The notes: generated from the sequence alone by a model not told the origin. A DNA stretch of 64,000 bases from Massilia sp. BJB1822 (GCF_013369485.1 NZ_JABWEB010000004.1:62001-126000), one strand, 5' to 3'; counted from the first letter of the stretch, positions 1 through 13,348 are shown. Made by a program: numbers and translations.

Positions 1-1747
<1,747 letters not shown>

Positions 1748-1863
1748 GCCTGCCTGGTCCCCGTTATAAGTATGCTTGCGTAAATTTGTAGCAAAATAAC
1801 ATGGCGTATTTTGCCTGTCAATCGGACATTCCACCGCAATTATGGGCTGCGGCGGAACGAAAT

Positions 1864-1876
1864 GTAGTCAAACAAC
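1864..1876. promoter_or_regulatory. putative operator of the maltodextrin regulon (GTAG-N5-CAAC)
   Basis: GTAGTCAAACAAC lies between the GH31 gene and the sugar transporter gene. It differs by one base from the GTAGTCAAACTAC seen (on the minus strand) before the debranching enzyme. A weaker version, GTAGCAAAATAAC, sits at 1788-1800, closer to the transporter start. The pairing of sites resembles that upstream of the debranching enzyme. The regulator is not encoded in this window. Confidence 0.5.
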
Positions 1877-1895
1877 ATATTATTTGCTGTGCCGA

Positions 1896-4283
1896 TTACA
1901 GGCTGACGGCCAGCTTGGCGGACAGTTGGCGGCCTGCCGGCACGCTCACCTGCAGCAGTTTGCGCGCCGCGTTCCAGCTGAACTTCACGGCGCGGCCATC
2001 GAGCAGCACGCGCCGCGGCTTGGCTGCCACATTGTGCACGCTGACCGTGTAGCCACGTTCGGCGGCTTGCGCGGCGCGGCCGGTTTCCGTCTCCAGCGAC
2101 AGCAGCAGTTCGCGGCCTTGCAGGCTGCTGGCGAAACGCACCAGCTCATACTTGCCCTGCTCATAGGCTTGCGCGGTGGCGCCATCGTCGTCATACAGTT
2201 TGCCGCTGGATGCACTCACCGACTGGTCGTGGTAGTAGTGCAGATCGATCTGGCGCGTGGAGTAATCCTTGGTGCTCTGCACCGGCTGCGCCAGCGGCAC
2301 GAAGGCGCCAGCGCGCACGAAGACCGGAATATGCTCGGGCACCACGCTCAGCGCCTCGGTGATGCCGCCGCCGTGGCGCTGGCCGCTGTAGAAGTCGAAC
2401 CATGCGCTGCCAGCCGGGAAGTACAGCTCCTTGCGCGTGGCCCCCGGCTCCACGATGGGCGCCACGAGGAAGTCCTTGCCCCACAGGTAGGCACCCGAGA
2501 TGGAACGCGCCGCATCGTTCTGCGGTTCCTCGAACAGCATGGGGCGCATCAGCGGCATGCCGTTTTGGCTGTTCTCGAAAGCGGTGGTGTAGTTATACGG
2601 CAGCATGGCGTAGCGCAGGCGGATCGCTTCGCGCGCCAACGCTTTGGCACGCTCGCTGCGGAACACCGGTTCGGCCGGCACCTCTTCCTGTGCGTGGGGG
2701 CGGAACACTGGCTGGAACACGCCGTATTGCAGCCAGCGCGCGTACAGCTCATCATCCAGCACGGCGGAGGCGAAGCCGCCCAGGTCTGAGTGCATATAGC
2801 CCAGACCCTGCATGCCCATCTGCAGCGCGATCTCCATCTGCGATTGCAGTCCGCCCCAGCTGCGGCCCACATCGCCCGACCATGGAATCAGGCCGAAACG
2901 CTGGGAGCCGGAATAGCCGGCGCGCATGAGGATGAAGGGCCGCTCGTTGGGGAAGTCCTTGCGGTAGCCTTCCGCGATCAGACGCGCCCAGTCATGACCG
3001 TAGATATTGTGGACCTGGTCGGCCGAACCGGTGACGTGCTGCAGGGCCGAGGGATGCACTTCCGGCTCGCCCAGATCGCCCCACCAGCCGGTGACGCCGT
3101 CGCGCTTCAAATCCTTGTAGATATTCCAGAACCATTCGCGGCCCTGCGAGCTATACAGGTCGATCAGACCCGTGTTCCCGAAATAGAAATCATAGGTGTA
3201 AGGCGCGCCGTCCTTGGTGGTGGCCAGCACCTTGCGCTGCACGGCTTCCTGCCAGCGCGAGGAAGTGGTCAGCACGAACGGTTCGGTGATGACGACGGTT
3301 TTCACACCCTTGGCCGCCAGGTCGGCCATCATCTTTTGCGGATTGGGGAAGCTGTCCTTGTCCCATGCCAGATTGCCCATCGTGCCTTTCACCGTCTTGC
3401 CGAACCAGTAAAGGTCAAGCACGATGGCGTCGAGCGGGATTTTCTCTTCGATGAATTTATCGACCGTGGCACGGGTTTCCGCCTCGGTGTGGTAGCCGAA
3501 GCGGCTGGCGAAATTGCCGAAGGCCCAGCGCGGCGGCAGCGGCTGGCGGCCGGTCAGGCTGGTGTAGCTGGCCATCACGTCTTCCCACTTGCCGCCCGCA
3601 ATCACCTGATAGGTCTTGCGGCCGCCGATGGTTTCGTAGCTCAGGGTATTGTCCTTCTTGCTGTCGAAGTCCAGATAGCCGATCTGCGGATTGTCGAAGT
3701 GGATGGCGTAGCGCTTGGACGACAGCGCCATCGGAATCGTGAAGTTCATCAGCTCCGAGCGATTGCCATAGCCGTAGTGCGCCTTGTTATACAGCTGGAA
3801 GCGGTTGCCGCGCCGGTTCATGCCCACGGCGCGCGCGCCGGCGCCGTACAGGGCTTCATCCTGGTCCAGATTGAACTCGATGGCCTGCATGCCATTCTTC
3901 TGCGTATAGCCCAGCTTTTCCGATACCAGCGGCTGGCCTTTGTAGGCATAGCTGATGCGGAAGGGCGACTTCTGCACCGTGACCACAATGCCGGGCGTGG
4001 CGAATTCGATGCTGGCCGCGCTGTCCTTCAGCGTGGCAGGCAGCGCCCCGGGCGCCAGCACCACGGCATGCGAGTTCGCATCGTACTGCTCGCCCTTCGG
4101 AATGAAGGCGGTTTCCACTACGGTGGCGGAGTAGGGGCGGATCAGGTATTTGCCGTCGCTGGTGCTGATTTCCAACGTGTTCTGATGTTGTGCGAAGCTT
4201 TCCAGGCGGCGTTCGGTGTTCTGAGCGAGGGCGGTGCTGGCCAGCAGGCACAGGGCGGCAAGGGCGATCGGGTTCTTCTTCAT
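1896..4283 (-). CDS. secreted GH31 alpha-transglucosylase / alpha-glucosidase (Agd31B-like)
   Basis: A 795-residue glycoside hydrolase family 31 enzyme with a Sec signal peptide (MKKNPIALAALCLLASTALA). The N-terminal beta-sandwich is followed by a TIM barrel containing LDLYWFGKTVKGTMGNL, the nucleophile motif GWWGDLGEPEVHP (Asp403) and the acid/base motif IPWSGDVGRSW (Asp471). The two catalytic Asp are 68 residues apart. From memory, motif wording and spacing closely match Cellvibrio japonicus Agd31B, an oligosaccharide 4-alpha-D-glucosyltransferase that rearranges maltodextrins, so transglycosylation is at least as likely as hydrolysis. It follows the debranching enzyme gene after 15 bases, consistent with one transcript, and probably acts in the periplasm on debranched maltooligosaccharides. 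Family certain; exact reaction inferred. Confidence 0.92.
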   Translation of the reverse strand: MKKNPIALAALCLLASTALAQNTERRLESFAQHQNTLEISTSDGKYLIRPYSATVVETAFIPKGEQYDANSHAVVLAPGALPATLKDSAASIEFATPGIVVTVQKSPFRISYAYKGQPLVSEKLGYTQKNGMQAIEFNLDQDEALYGAGARAVGMNRRGNRFQLYNKAHYGYGNRSELMNFTIPMALSSKRYAIHFDNPQIGYLDFDSKKDNTLSYETIGGRKTYQVIAGGKWEDVMASYTSLTGRQPLPPRWAFGNFASRFGYHTEAETRATVDKFIEEKIPLDAIVLDLYWFGKTVKGTMGNLAWDKDSFPNPQKMMADLAAKGVKTVVITEPFVLTTSSRWQEAVQRKVLATTKDGAPYTYDFYFGNTGLIDLYSSQGREWFWNIYKDLKRDGVTGWWGDLGEPEVHPSALQHVTGSADQVHNIYGHDWARLIAEGYRKDFPNERPFILMRAGYSGSQRFGLIPWSGDVGRSWGGLQSQMEIALQMGMQGLGYMHSDLGGFASAVLDDELYARWLQYGVFQPVFRPHAQEEVPAEPVFRSERAKALAREAIRLRYAMLPYNYTTAFENSQNGMPLMRPMLFEEPQNDAARSISGAYLWGKDFLVAPIVEPGATRKELYFPAGSAWFDFYSGQRHGGGITEALSVVPEHIPVFVRAGAFVPLAQPVQSTKDYSTRQIDLHYYHDQSVSASSGKLYDDDGATAQAYEQGKYELVRFASSLQGRELLLSLETETGRAAQAAERGYTVSVHNVAAKPRRVLLDGRAVKFSWNAARKLLQVSVPAGRQLSAKLAVSL

Positions 4284-4298
4284 GATGTCTCTGTATTC

Positions 4299-7043
4299 TT
4301 ATTCGACGAAAACAAGCGCTGTGCGGGCGGGAACGGTGAAGCGGCCGCTGGCGGCATCGTAGCGGGCTTGCGCGGCGCGCTTGTCGGCGGCGCTGGCAGC
4401 GCTGTGTACCGGATGCAGGCGGAAGGCTTTACCGGCCTGGCCTGCGATGCTTTGCTCGAACTTGCCCACATTTATCAGGTAAGTCACTGACTTGAAGCCC
4501 GCACCAGCATAGTCGCTGCCATCGATATGGGCGGCGATCACGGTCGGCGCCTGCGACGGGCCGGTGTTCAGGAAGTGCAGGCGCTGCTTGATATCGTCAG
4601 CGGTACGCATGCGGAACAGCGTGCTGCTGGCTCGGATTTTCAGCAGGTCGCGGAAGGCGTCGCGGGTGAAGGCGATATCCTCGGGCGAGGGCTTGAGCGC
4701 GGCATTCGCCAGCAATGGGCGCAGCAATGTGTAGTCCTTGCCATTGTCGGCGGCAGGCGGCAGGCCGGTGCCGAAGTAATTGTCGCGGTAAGTCCAGTCC
4801 AGGCGGTTGAACCAGTCGCCCGATTCGAAGCTGTTGCGGTCCAGCGATTTGGAACGCAGCACGTCGAAGCCCGCGTGATAATAAGCCACGCCCTGGCTGA
4901 AAGCGTTGATGGCAGCGCCCAGAATCTGCACGCGGGCGCGATCGGCGCTGCTGGTATTCAGCGGCAGCTTCATGGCGTTGGCGTCGTACAGGGTCTGGTT
5001 GTCGTGGTTCTCCACATAGTTGACCACTTCGCCGGGCTGGCTCGCGTAGCCGGCCGGCTGGCCAGCATAATCGATAGCCTGCAGCTCGCGCACTTCGCCG
5101 GTGTGGGTTTGCATAGGATAGCTGCGGATTGAACCGGCCAGCCCCACCTTCACCAGATCGGATGCTTTCAGCAGATCCGCCAGCGGGCGTGGGCCGGCCA
5201 TGGCATTGGCGTCATACACCAGGCCATTGATATAGCCCTGCTGCGAGAACATGCGCTCGCCGGAATCGCCCGCACCGCCGCCGCGCACCGCATCGCGCGC
5301 GCGGTCGCTGAAGGTGCCGATGCCGCTGCCGTTCAGCGAAAGCTGCGATGCCTGCACAAAGCGCGCGCCATTTTCGACCTCGCCGAAATTCCAGCCCTCG
5401 CCAATGAGGTTGATGTGGCGGCCCGCCGCCTTGTTGACGCGCGCCTGCAGCGTCTCCATCACGGCGCGCGGCTGGTGGCCCATCAGGTCGAAGCGGAAGG
5501 AATCGATGCGGTAATGGTGCGTCCACAGTTCGGCCGAATCGACCATCAGCTTGCCCATCATGCGGTTCTCGGTGGCCGTGTTGTAGCAGCAGGTCGAGCG
5601 CTCGATGTCGCCTTTGAGGTTCAAGCGGTGATAGTAGCCAGGCACGATGCGGTCCAGCACCGATTTTTCATCCTGGCCCGCGATATAGGTATGGTTGTAC
5701 ACCACGTCCATGCCCACGCGCAGGCCGGCTTTATGCAGTGCCATCACCATGTCGCGGAACTCGCTGATGCGGCGCGCGCCATCGGCCGGATCGCTGCTGT
5801 AGCTGCCTTCCGGCGCGCTATAGTGGTATGGGTCATAGCCCCAGTTGTAGCAGTCCGTCTTGTGCGTCGCCATGACGGCGGCTTGCTGGGCATCGCTGTC
5901 CGGCGCGCCTTGCGGTGCCGGGACGGCACAGCCTTTTTCCGGCACGCTGCCGATGTCGTACACGGGCAGCAGATGGACGTCGGTCATGCCGGCCTTGCTC
6001 AGCGCGGCCAGATGGCGCATGCCGTTCGAGCCGCTTTCCTTGAAGGCCGCGTATTTGCCGCGATTCGGCGCGCTCACGCTGGCGTCATTGATCGAGAAGT
6101 CGCGCACATGCAGCTCGTAGATCGACATATCGGGCTGCGCCTGCACGCGGGCCGGGCTGCGGTGCTGGTCCCAGCCCCTGGGCTTCAGCTTCGGATCGTC
6201 CAGATCGGCGATGTAGCTGCGTTTGGAATCCGTGGTCAGGCTGACGGAGTAAGGATCGGTGACGAGATTGCGCACCAGTCCAACGCTCGGCGCATGCACA
6301 TCCACCAGATAACTGTAATACTTGCCCGCATGGCTTCCGCGCTTGCTCATCGACCAGATGCCGGTCTTGGCGTCGAAGCGCATCGGCTCGATGCGCGCGG
6401 CCTTGCTGTAGCCGGTGTCGTAGCTGCACACGGCGACCTGGCGCGCAGTCGGCGCCCATAGGCGGAAGCTGGTGCCGGTCTTGCGAACGGTGGCGCCGAG
6501 GTCTTGTTCCTGTTCGGCTGCGGCATAGAGATCGTCCAGCGCACCGGCCGTTTGCAGGCTGGTGACATCGCGCACCGTGCCGTCCGCATTTTCCTGCACG
6601 ATCAGTACTTGCTGCTTGAGCAGTTCCGGCAATTTGGCGGCATCGGCCGCTTGCAGGCTCAGAACCGGTGCGTGGCCCAGATACTTGAAGCGTTGCTGAA
6701 GTTCGGCGGACAGCGCCGCATCGTGGGTCTTCAGCATCAGCGCGCCGTCGGCGCCGCCGACCTTGGCGCCAGGCTTCGCATTCAGCAGGCCTTGCGCCGA
6801 GTGGTACAGCTTGAATTGTGCCTTGCCGTCCGCACCGGGCCACTTAATCAGATGGCGGTCGAGCCAAACGGCGCGCGCATCGAAAGTCTGCGAAGCTTGC
6901 AGTAGTTGCTGAAACGGCGCGTCGCAGCTGGCCAGCTGCATGCCATTTGCCTGCGCCTGCGCGCCAAAAGCGGCCAGCACAAGCGATGCTCCCAGCGACC
7001 ATTTCAGGACGTGCCGACGCCCGCGCAGTACCTTCTCTGCCAT
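4299..7043 (-). CDS. pullulanase-type alpha-1,6-glucosidase (GH13 debranching enzyme), exported
   Basis: A 914-residue GH13 enzyme that cleaves alpha-1,6 branch points of pullulan, glycogen or limit dextrins. The N-terminus [18 protein letters not shown] has a twin-arginine-like RRHVLK motif before a hydrophobic stretch ending AFGAQAQA, so Tat export is possible. An N-terminal region with a CBM48-like part ([15 protein letters not shown]) precedes the barrel with [10 protein letters not shown]. Catalytic residues appear as Asp519 ([12 protein letters not shown]), Glu549 ([11 protein letters not shown]) and Asp681 (VENHDNQT). It is first in the minus-strand set debranching enzyme - GH31 - transporter - pgm. 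Two GTAG-N5-CTAC palindromes lie within 100 bases upstream of the start. Lipid attachment is not indicated. The family call is firm. Confidence 0.92.
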   Translation of the reverse strand: MAEKVLRGRRHVLKWSLGASLVLAAFGAQAQANGMQLASCDAPFQQLLQASQTFDARAVWLDRHLIKWPGADGKAQFKLYHSAQGLLNAKPGAKVGGADGALMLKTHDAALSAELQQRFKYLGHAPVLSLQAADAAKLPELLKQQVLIVQENADGTVRDVTSLQTAGALDDLYAAAEQEQDLGATVRKTGTSFRLWAPTARQVAVCSYDTGYSKAARIEPMRFDAKTGIWSMSKRGSHAGKYYSYLVDVHAPSVGLVRNLVTDPYSVSLTTDSKRSYIADLDDPKLKPRGWDQHRSPARVQAQPDMSIYELHVRDFSINDASVSAPNRGKYAAFKESGSNGMRHLAALSKAGMTDVHLLPVYDIGSVPEKGCAVPAPQGAPDSDAQQAAVMATHKTDCYNWGYDPYHYSAPEGSYSSDPADGARRISEFRDMVMALHKAGLRVGMDVVYNHTYIAGQDEKSVLDRIVPGYYHRLNLKGDIERSTCCYNTATENRMMGKLMVDSAELWTHHYRIDSFRFDLMGHQPRAVMETLQARVNKAAGRHINLIGEGWNFGEVENGARFVQASQLSLNGSGIGTFSDRARDAVRGGGAGDSGERMFSQQGYINGLVYDANAMAGPRPLADLLKASDLVKVGLAGSIRSYPMQTHTGEVRELQAIDYAGQPAGYASQPGEVVNYVENHDNQTLYDANAMKLPLNTSSADRARVQILGAAINAFSQGVAYYHAGFDVLRSKSLDRNSFESGDWFNRLDWTYRDNYFGTGLPPAADNGKDYTLLRPLLANAALKPSPEDIAFTRDAFRDLLKIRASSTLFRMRTADDIKQRLHFLNTGPSQAPTVIAAHIDGSDYAGAGFKSVTYLINVGKFEQSIAGQAGKAFRLHPVHSAASAADKRAAQARYDAASGRFTVPARTALVFVE

Positions 7044-7066
7044 AAACCTTGTCTCCAGCGAATTTG

Positions 7067-7079
7067 GTAGTTTGACTAC
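7067..7079. promoter_or_regulatory. putative operator, GTAG-N5-CTAC, copy 1 before the debranching enzyme
   Basis: GTAGTTTGACTAC is an odd-length palindrome with perfect 4-base arms, 24 bases upstream of the debranching enzyme start. With flanks its reverse strand reads AATGTAGTCAAAC, which also occurs (AATGTAGTCAAAC) upstream of the sugar transporter. A position this close to the start fits a repressor. Confidence 0.55.
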
Positions 7080-7130
7080 ATTGAAGCGCTCTATTGAGGC
7101 TTAAATCACCTGTATGGTAATCCAATTTAT

Positions 7131-7143
7131 GTAGCTGTACTAC
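7131..7143. promoter_or_regulatory. putative operator, GTAG-N5-CTAC, copy 2 before the debranching enzyme
   Basis: GTAGCTGTACTAC, perfect 4-base arms, 64 bases from the first copy. Two sites at this distance could allow looping, or one could be an activator site. It lies between the debranching enzyme and the dctD stop codon, so it is more likely tied to the former. Confidence 0.45.
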
Positions 7144-7161
7144 TAATTCGTCGAAACGAGG

Positions 7162-8549
<1,388 letters not shown>

Positions 8550-8553
<4 letters not shown>

Positions 8554-10328
8554 ATCGTGCCTCCATCGGTTTGCAGCGGCAGGCGCATCTCGAATTCGGC
8601 GCCGCCTTCGGGGCGGTTAGCCGCCCTCAATTGTCCATTCATCGCCTGCACGATGGACGATGAAATTGCCAGGCCAAGCCCCAGACCCTTGCCGGATGGC
8701 TTGGTAGTGAAAAACGGTTCGAACAGATGGGCCGCCACCTGCTCGGGAATGCCTTCGCCGCTATCGCTGATGCGCACCACGGCTTGATTGTCCTCGCGGC
8801 TTAAAACGAGATGGACGCGGCGCAGCGGCGCAGCTTCCACCGCATCGAGCGCATTGCGCAGCAGATTAATCAGCACCTGCTCGATGCGCACCGCATCGCC
8901 CGCCACGATCATCGCGCCCGCGCCGGTATCGATATCGAGCAGTGCCTCGCGGCGCTGGAACTCGCTCTCCAGCAGGAAGGCCGAAGCGCGCACCGAATGC
9001 GCCAGGTCGACCGCCGCCACATTCTGGTCCTTGCGCGCAAAGCCCTTCAACTGTCCGATGATGGCGCCCATGCGCGCGCTGGCCGCGCCGATATGCACCA
9101 GATTGCTGGCCGCCTGCTCGGGTTGGCCGCGTTCCAGATACGTGCGCGCATTGTCGGCGAAAGCGCGGATCGCCGCCAAAGGCTGATTCAGTTCATGCGT
9201 GATCCCGGCCGCCATCTGGCCCAGCATGGCCAGCTTGCCCGCCTGGACCAGCTCATTCTGCGTCGAGCGCAGCATGTGTTCCGTCTGTTGCAGCGTGTGG
9301 TACTTGGCTTCCAGATGCTGGTTTGTCTCGCTCAGTTGCTGCGTGCGCTGCGCGATGCGGCTCTCCAGCTCCTGCGCCGCCTGCTGCAAGGCCTCGCGCG
9401 AAGCCAGGCGCTCCTCCATGCGGCGGCGGCGCTGATGCAGCGCCCACAGCGAAGCCGCGGCAAACGCCAGTAGCAAAGCCGTTGCCAGCGCCCACAACGT
9501 ACCCACGCGCGTGACGCGCGACTGATTCGGAAACAGCATCAGCTGCCAGCCCAGGCGTCCCACCGGAAGGGTGACGAAGGGGCCGGGCGTCTGCTGCAAG
9601 GGTGTGATGTTCTTGCCGGTGTACTGTTGCGTGTGATTCAGCTCGGCCAGCGTGGCCTCGCGTAGGGGATGCAGGCTGTGATACTTCCAGTCCGCGCGGT
9701 TGCTCAGGAAGACCACGCCATGGCGGTCAGCCAGCGCGATCGGATCATCGCTGCTGCTCCAGGTACGCTCGAATTCCGCCAGGCTGATTTTGACCGCGAT
9801 CACGCCCGCCACCGGCCCGCCCGCGCTGCCATTCGCGTACACCGGCTGGGCGATAAAGTAACCCGCCTCCGAGGTGCTGGTGCCGATGCCATAAAACAGT
9901 CCCGCATGCCCGCGCAGCGCCGCATGAAAATAAGGACGATAAGAGAAATTCTTCCCGACGAAACCCAGAGGCTGATCCCAATTGCTCGCCCCCAAAGTCA
10001 GACCATTGCGGTCCATCAGATACAGCGCGCCGACCTTGGCCTGCTGCTGAATGATTTGCAGCGTCCCATTCAAACGCGCGATTGCGGCGGGATCGCTGGG
10101 ATGAGCCAGCGCGTTCGCCAAATCCGGCTGCCGCGCCAGAACGAAGGGCAGCGTCTCGAAGCGCTGCAGCACCGACTGCAAATCCGGCGCCATCAACTGA
10201 AGCTGGCGATGCCCCTGCAGCAGCGAATCCTCGCGCGCCCGCAGCGTCCCAAACCAGAACGCCGCCACCACGGCCGCCACGGCCCCCAGCAGCCCCACCA
10301 GCAATAAAAATGAGTTTCTCGCGCGCAT
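8550..10328 (-). CDS. dctB: sensor histidine kinase, DctB-like
   Basis: A 592-residue membrane kinase. One helix near residues 5-27 and a second after about 250 residues flank a periplasmic double-Cache (PDC) sensor with the typical RPYFHAALRG and YFIAQPVY segments. A coiled coil (LESRIAQRTQQLSETNQHL) leads to the H box ITHELNQPLAAIRAFADN, whose wording is typical of DctB, and to a C-terminal HATPase with KGLGLGLAIS. I start it at MRARNSFLLL (10328). The open frame continues 51 codons upstream, but only through a palindromic repeat element, so those codons are not credible. It pairs with the DctD-like regulator. The sensed compound is inferred as a C4-dicarboxylate or similar organic acid. 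Confidence 0.87.
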
Positions 10329-10371
10329 CCCGAATTCTACAACGCCACCCCACAGTTTGATCTGCCTCAAC

Positions 10372-10488
10372 AAATGTCCCACCCTGGTGTCAGGCGGGGC
10401 CGCCGAGGCACCAAGGTCGGACATTCTTTGATTTTTCGCAAAAAATGTCCGACTCCAGTGCCTGACACCACGGTGGGACATTCTTTGA
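10372..10488. repeat. compound palindromic intergenic repeat (two adjacent hairpin units)
   Basis: Two units face each other. Unit 1 has arms beginning AATGTCCCACC and ending GGTCGGACATT around a long GC-rich loop; unit 2 runs from AATGTCCGACTCC to CGGTGGGACATT. Both contain GTGTCAGG or its complement CCTGACAC. The same motif occurs at 13289-13327 and 45018-45070. It lies between the dctB start and the stop of the ABC ATPase gene. REP-like elements or transcription terminators are the two readings. Confidence 0.75.
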
Positions 10489-10490
10489 GA

Positions 10491-11282
10491 TTAATCAACG
10501 GCGGCGAGGCGCATTTCGTCGTTGTGGTGGCGTTGCTGCTCTTCCATCACGAGCTGGCCGAGTTCGCGCTTGAGGGCGTTGAATTCGGCCGAGGCGGGGT
10601 CGCGCAGGCGGGGCAGCTCGACTAGGATGTCGCGCTTGACCGTGCCGGGACGATAGGTCATGACGATGATGCGGTCGGCCAGGTAGATCGCTTCTTCAAT
10701 GCTGTGGGTGACGAAGATGATGGTCTTTTTCAGCTCGGACCAGATGCGCAGCAGCTCGTCCTGCAGATTGCGGCGGGTCAGCGCGTCCAGCGCGCCGAAA
10801 GGTTCGTCCATCAGCATGATCGGCGAGTCCAGGGCCAGCACGCGGGCGATGGCCACGCGCTGGCGCATGCCGCCCGACAGGTCTTTCGGATAGCGGTGGC
10901 GGAAGTCGCTCAGCGACAGCATGCCCAATAACTGCGAGACGGTCTGCTCGATCTTGTCCTTGGCCATGCCTTTGACTTCCAGGCCGAAGGCGATGTTCTT
11001 TTCCACGGTCATCCATGGGAACAGGGCGTATTCCTGAAACACCATGCCGCGTTCCGGCCCCGGTCCGGTGATCAATTGCGCGTCGGCCGTGATCTCGCCG
11101 CTCGATGGCAGCGAGAAGCCGGCAATCGCATTCAGCAGCGTCGATTTGCCGCAGCCCGATGGACCGAGCAGGCAGACGAACTGCCCCTGCGGAATGTGCA
11201 GATTGATGTCCTTCAGCGCGACCACTTCGCGGCTGTCGGTCTTGAATACCTTGTTGACGCCTTTAACGGTGATATGGCTCAT
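10491..11282 (-). CDS. ABC transporter ATP-binding protein (taurine/nitrate/sulfonate type)
   Basis: A 263-residue ATPase of an importer. Walker A is LLGPSGCGKSTLLNA, the signature is LSGGMRQRVAIARVLA, and Walker B is IMLMDEPFGALDA. The wording GMVFQEYALFPW and the switch VTHSIEEAIYLADR place it with TauB/SsuB/NrtD proteins. It is last of three co-directional genes, binding protein - permease - ATPase, and its start is one base from the permease stop. The complex would pump a small anionic solute into the cytoplasm; the solute cannot be read from the ATPase. Confidence 0.92.
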   Translation of the reverse strand: MSHITVKGVNKVFKTDSREVVALKDINLHIPQGQFVCLLGPSGCGKSTLLNAIAGFSLPSSGEITADAQLITGPGPERGMVFQEYALFPWMTVEKNIAFGLEVKGMAKDKIEQTVSQLLGMLSLSDFRHRYPKDLSGGMRQRVAIARVLALDSPIMLMDEPFGALDALTRRNLQDELLRIWSELKKTIIFVTHSIEEAIYLADRIIVMTYRPGTVKRDILVELPRLRDPASAEFNALKRELGQLVMEEQQRHHNDEMRLAAVD

Positions 11283-11283
11283 C

Positions 11284-12108
11284 TCAGTTCTCCAGGCCGC
11301 GGTGCCAGCGCAGCAGATGGTTATTCAGTTTGTTCATGCCCACGTCGATGATCAGGCCAAGCAGGCCAATCGAAATCATGCCGGCGATGATCTTGTCGGA
11401 CCAAAAGTACTCGCGCGCTTCGAGGATACGGAAGCCGAGGCCATTGTTCACCGCGATCATCTCGGACACGATCACCACGATGAAAGCGGTGCCGATGCCG
11501 ATGCGCACGCCGGACAGGATGTAAGGCACGGCCGCCGGCAGCATCACGCGCACGAACATGGTGCGCTGACTCACGCCCAGATTGCGCGCGGCGCGGATGT
11601 AGATGCCGTCGACCTGGCGCACGCCGGCGATGGTGTTCATTAGTACCGGGAAGAATGCGCCCAGCGCGATCAGGAAAACGGCCGGCGCGTTGCCCAGGCC
11701 AAACCACAAGATCGCCAGCGGAATATAGGCGATCGGCGGGATCGGACGCAGCACCTGCATCAATGGATTCAGCCACGCATACATGCGCGGGCTGGAACCC
11801 ATCAGCAGGCCAAAGGGCAGGGCCAGGCCGGCGCCCAGCGCGAAGCCGACCAGCACGCGGTACATGCTGCTCAGCGTGTCGGTCAGCAGTTCGCCCGACA
11901 GCGCCCAGCCCAGCCAGGACATGCCGGCCGCCGGATCGTAAGGCGTCAACGGCAGCAGGTATTCCACCCACTTCTGCACCACCGCCAGCGGCGATGGCAA
12001 TACCTGCGGATTGATCCAGCCCAGCTGCGCGCTGGCCTGCCACAGGGCGATGACAACAACGGGCACCACCGCGCCCGCGGCGATTTCACGCCAGTTCTGC
12101 TTTGCCAT
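11284..12108 (-). CDS. ABC transporter permease (taurine/nitrate/sulfonate type)
   Basis: A 274-residue inner-membrane permease with about six helices. The cytoplasmic coupling loop reads AARNLGVSQRTMFVRVMLP, the EAA motif of the SsuC/TauC family, followed by IGTAFIVVIVSEMIA. It lies 12 bases downstream of the binding protein gene and one base upstream of the ATPase gene, forming one operon. Confidence 0.9.
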   Translation of the reverse strand: MAKQNWREIAAGAVVPVVVIALWQASAQLGWINPQVLPSPLAVVQKWVEYLLPLTPYDPAAGMSWLGWALSGELLTDTLSSMYRVLVGFALGAGLALPFGLLMGSSPRMYAWLNPLMQVLRPIPPIAYIPLAILWFGLGNAPAVFLIALGAFFPVLMNTIAGVRQVDGIYIRAARNLGVSQRTMFVRVMLPAAVPYILSGVRIGIGTAFIVVIVSEMIAVNNGLGFRILEAREYFWSDKIIAGMISIGLLGLIIDVGMNKLNNHLLRWHRGLEN

Positions 12109-12120
12109 GATGTCTCCGTC

Positions 12121-13089
12121 TTATTTGATGTTCAGGCTTTTCTTGGCTTCGTCCAGCAGGTCGGTCTTGACGAATTCAGTGGCGACCGGCGGCTTGCGCA
12201 TCTTGCCGATGCCGTGTTTGGCCATGACGTCGGTGGTGATCTGGATATGCTGGGCCGAGATATCGTAGGTGTAGGGCGAATTGCTGATCGCGTCCTCGAA
12301 ATCGTCCTTGGTGATCTGGCCTTTGAAGATCACTTCGCGCACGTATTTTTCAGCGACCGGTTTCTGGTCAATGAAGGTCTTGGTCGCCTGCATGAAGCAG
12401 TTCATGAATTTGACGGCGGTGGCGCGGCGCTCCTTGTAGAACTTCTCGCTCATCACCATGGTGCGTACCGGTTCGCCGATTGGCGTGTCGTAAGGCTTCA
12501 TCACTTCGACGCCGAAGCCCTTGTTGATCGCCTGCGAAGATTGCGGCTCCGACTGCATGATGGCGTCCAGGTTCTTGCCCAGCAGCGCCTGATTCAGGTC
12601 GGCGAAAGCCAGGAAGACCAGTTGCACGTCCTTGCCCGGCTGGTCGGAAGCGGTCAGACCGTGCTGGGCCAGCTCCGCCACCAGCAGCACCTCATGGATG
12701 CCGCCGCGCGTCACGCCGACTTTTTTGCCCTTCAGATCCTTGACCGACTTGATGCCGGCATCGGGACGCGCCACCAGCCGCGCGCCGCCCTTGGCGAAAC
12801 CGGCCACCACATAAATCGGCGCGCCATTGGCGCGGCCCGCGATTGCCGCTTCCGACGCCGTGGCGCCCACATCCAGCTCGCCCGCCAGAATCGCCTGCAT
12901 CACATCCGGGCCTTTGGCGAAGACGTGCTCCTCGACCTTGATGCCGCACTTCGGTGCGATTTCCTTGATATACGAGACAGCGCCGTAATGCGCGAATTTG
13001 AGATTACCGAGACGCACCACTTCCTGCGCACCGGCGGTGGTGCTGAAAGCGGTGGCGAGGGACAGGGTCAAGAGGTGAAGCTTATTCAT
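12121..13089 (-). CDS. ABC transporter periplasmic substrate-binding protein (NMT1/SsuA-like)
   Basis: A 322-residue solute-binding protein with signal peptide MNKLHLLTLSLATAF...GAQ. The body has the two-lobed pattern of the SsuA/TauA/NrtA class: QAILAGELDVG, GGARLVARPDAGIKSVKDLKGKKVGVTRG (read in two pieces), and a C-terminal helical part. I start at MNKLHLL (13089), because GGAGACC stands six bases upstream; a TTG four codons earlier is less likely. It is first in a three-gene importer operon. Neither sulfatase nor desulfonase genes are nearby, so the ligand (sulfonate, nitrate, aromatic acid or pyrimidine precursor) is open. Confidence 0.86.
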   Translation of the reverse strand: MNKLHLLTLSLATAFSTTAGAQEVVRLGNLKFAHYGAVSYIKEIAPKCGIKVEEHVFAKGPDVMQAILAGELDVGATASEAAIAGRANGAPIYVVAGFAKGGARLVARPDAGIKSVKDLKGKKVGVTRGGIHEVLLVAELAQHGLTASDQPGKDVQLVFLAFADLNQALLGKNLDAIMQSEPQSSQAINKGFGVEVMKPYDTPIGEPVRTMVMSEKFYKERRATAVKFMNCFMQATKTFIDQKPVAEKYVREVIFKGQITKDDFEDAISNSPYTYDISAQHIQITTDVMAKHGIGKMRKPPVATEFVKTDLLDEAKKSLNIK

Positions 13090-13288
13090 GCTGGTCTCCA
13101 AAGCAGGGTTATTGTTCCCTGCCAGAGAGCAGCTTTCATGCCAGCACTTGCATACTAGCTAAGCCTTTGATTTACTTCATTTGCTGCAATGCCGCAAGAA
13201 AAACCGTATCAGATACGCCGTGCGGATTCCCGGAATCATCCAGCCCGCTGTGCGGATTTCCGCCCATCACCTTTGAGAAAAATCAAAA

Positions 13289-13327
13289 AATGTCCCACCC
13301 TGGTGTCAGGCACCAGGGTGGGACATT
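13289..13327. repeat. perfect 39-base palindromic repeat (17-base arms, 5-base loop)
   Basis: Arms AATGTCCCACCCTGGTG and CACCAGGGTGGGACATT are perfect complements around the loop TCAGG. It is the compact form of the element also found at 10372-10488 and 45018-45070. The flanks here, AATCAAAA on the left and GTTGATGTGGATCAAAC on the right, recur in part at the other copies. It sits just past the stop of the POT transporter gene (minus strand). Confidence 0.85.
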
Positions 13328-13348
13328 CGTTGATGTGGATCAAACGGC

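Noticed and set aside
10329..10481. N-terminal extension of the DctB-like kinase
   Set aside because: These 51 codons run through a palindromic repeat element; the membrane helix and family similarity begin at 10328.
13200..13260. Imperfect direct repeat of TGCGGATT-CC in the spacer after the ABC operon promoter region
   Set aside because: Only two short imperfect copies; no promoter or operator logic visible.
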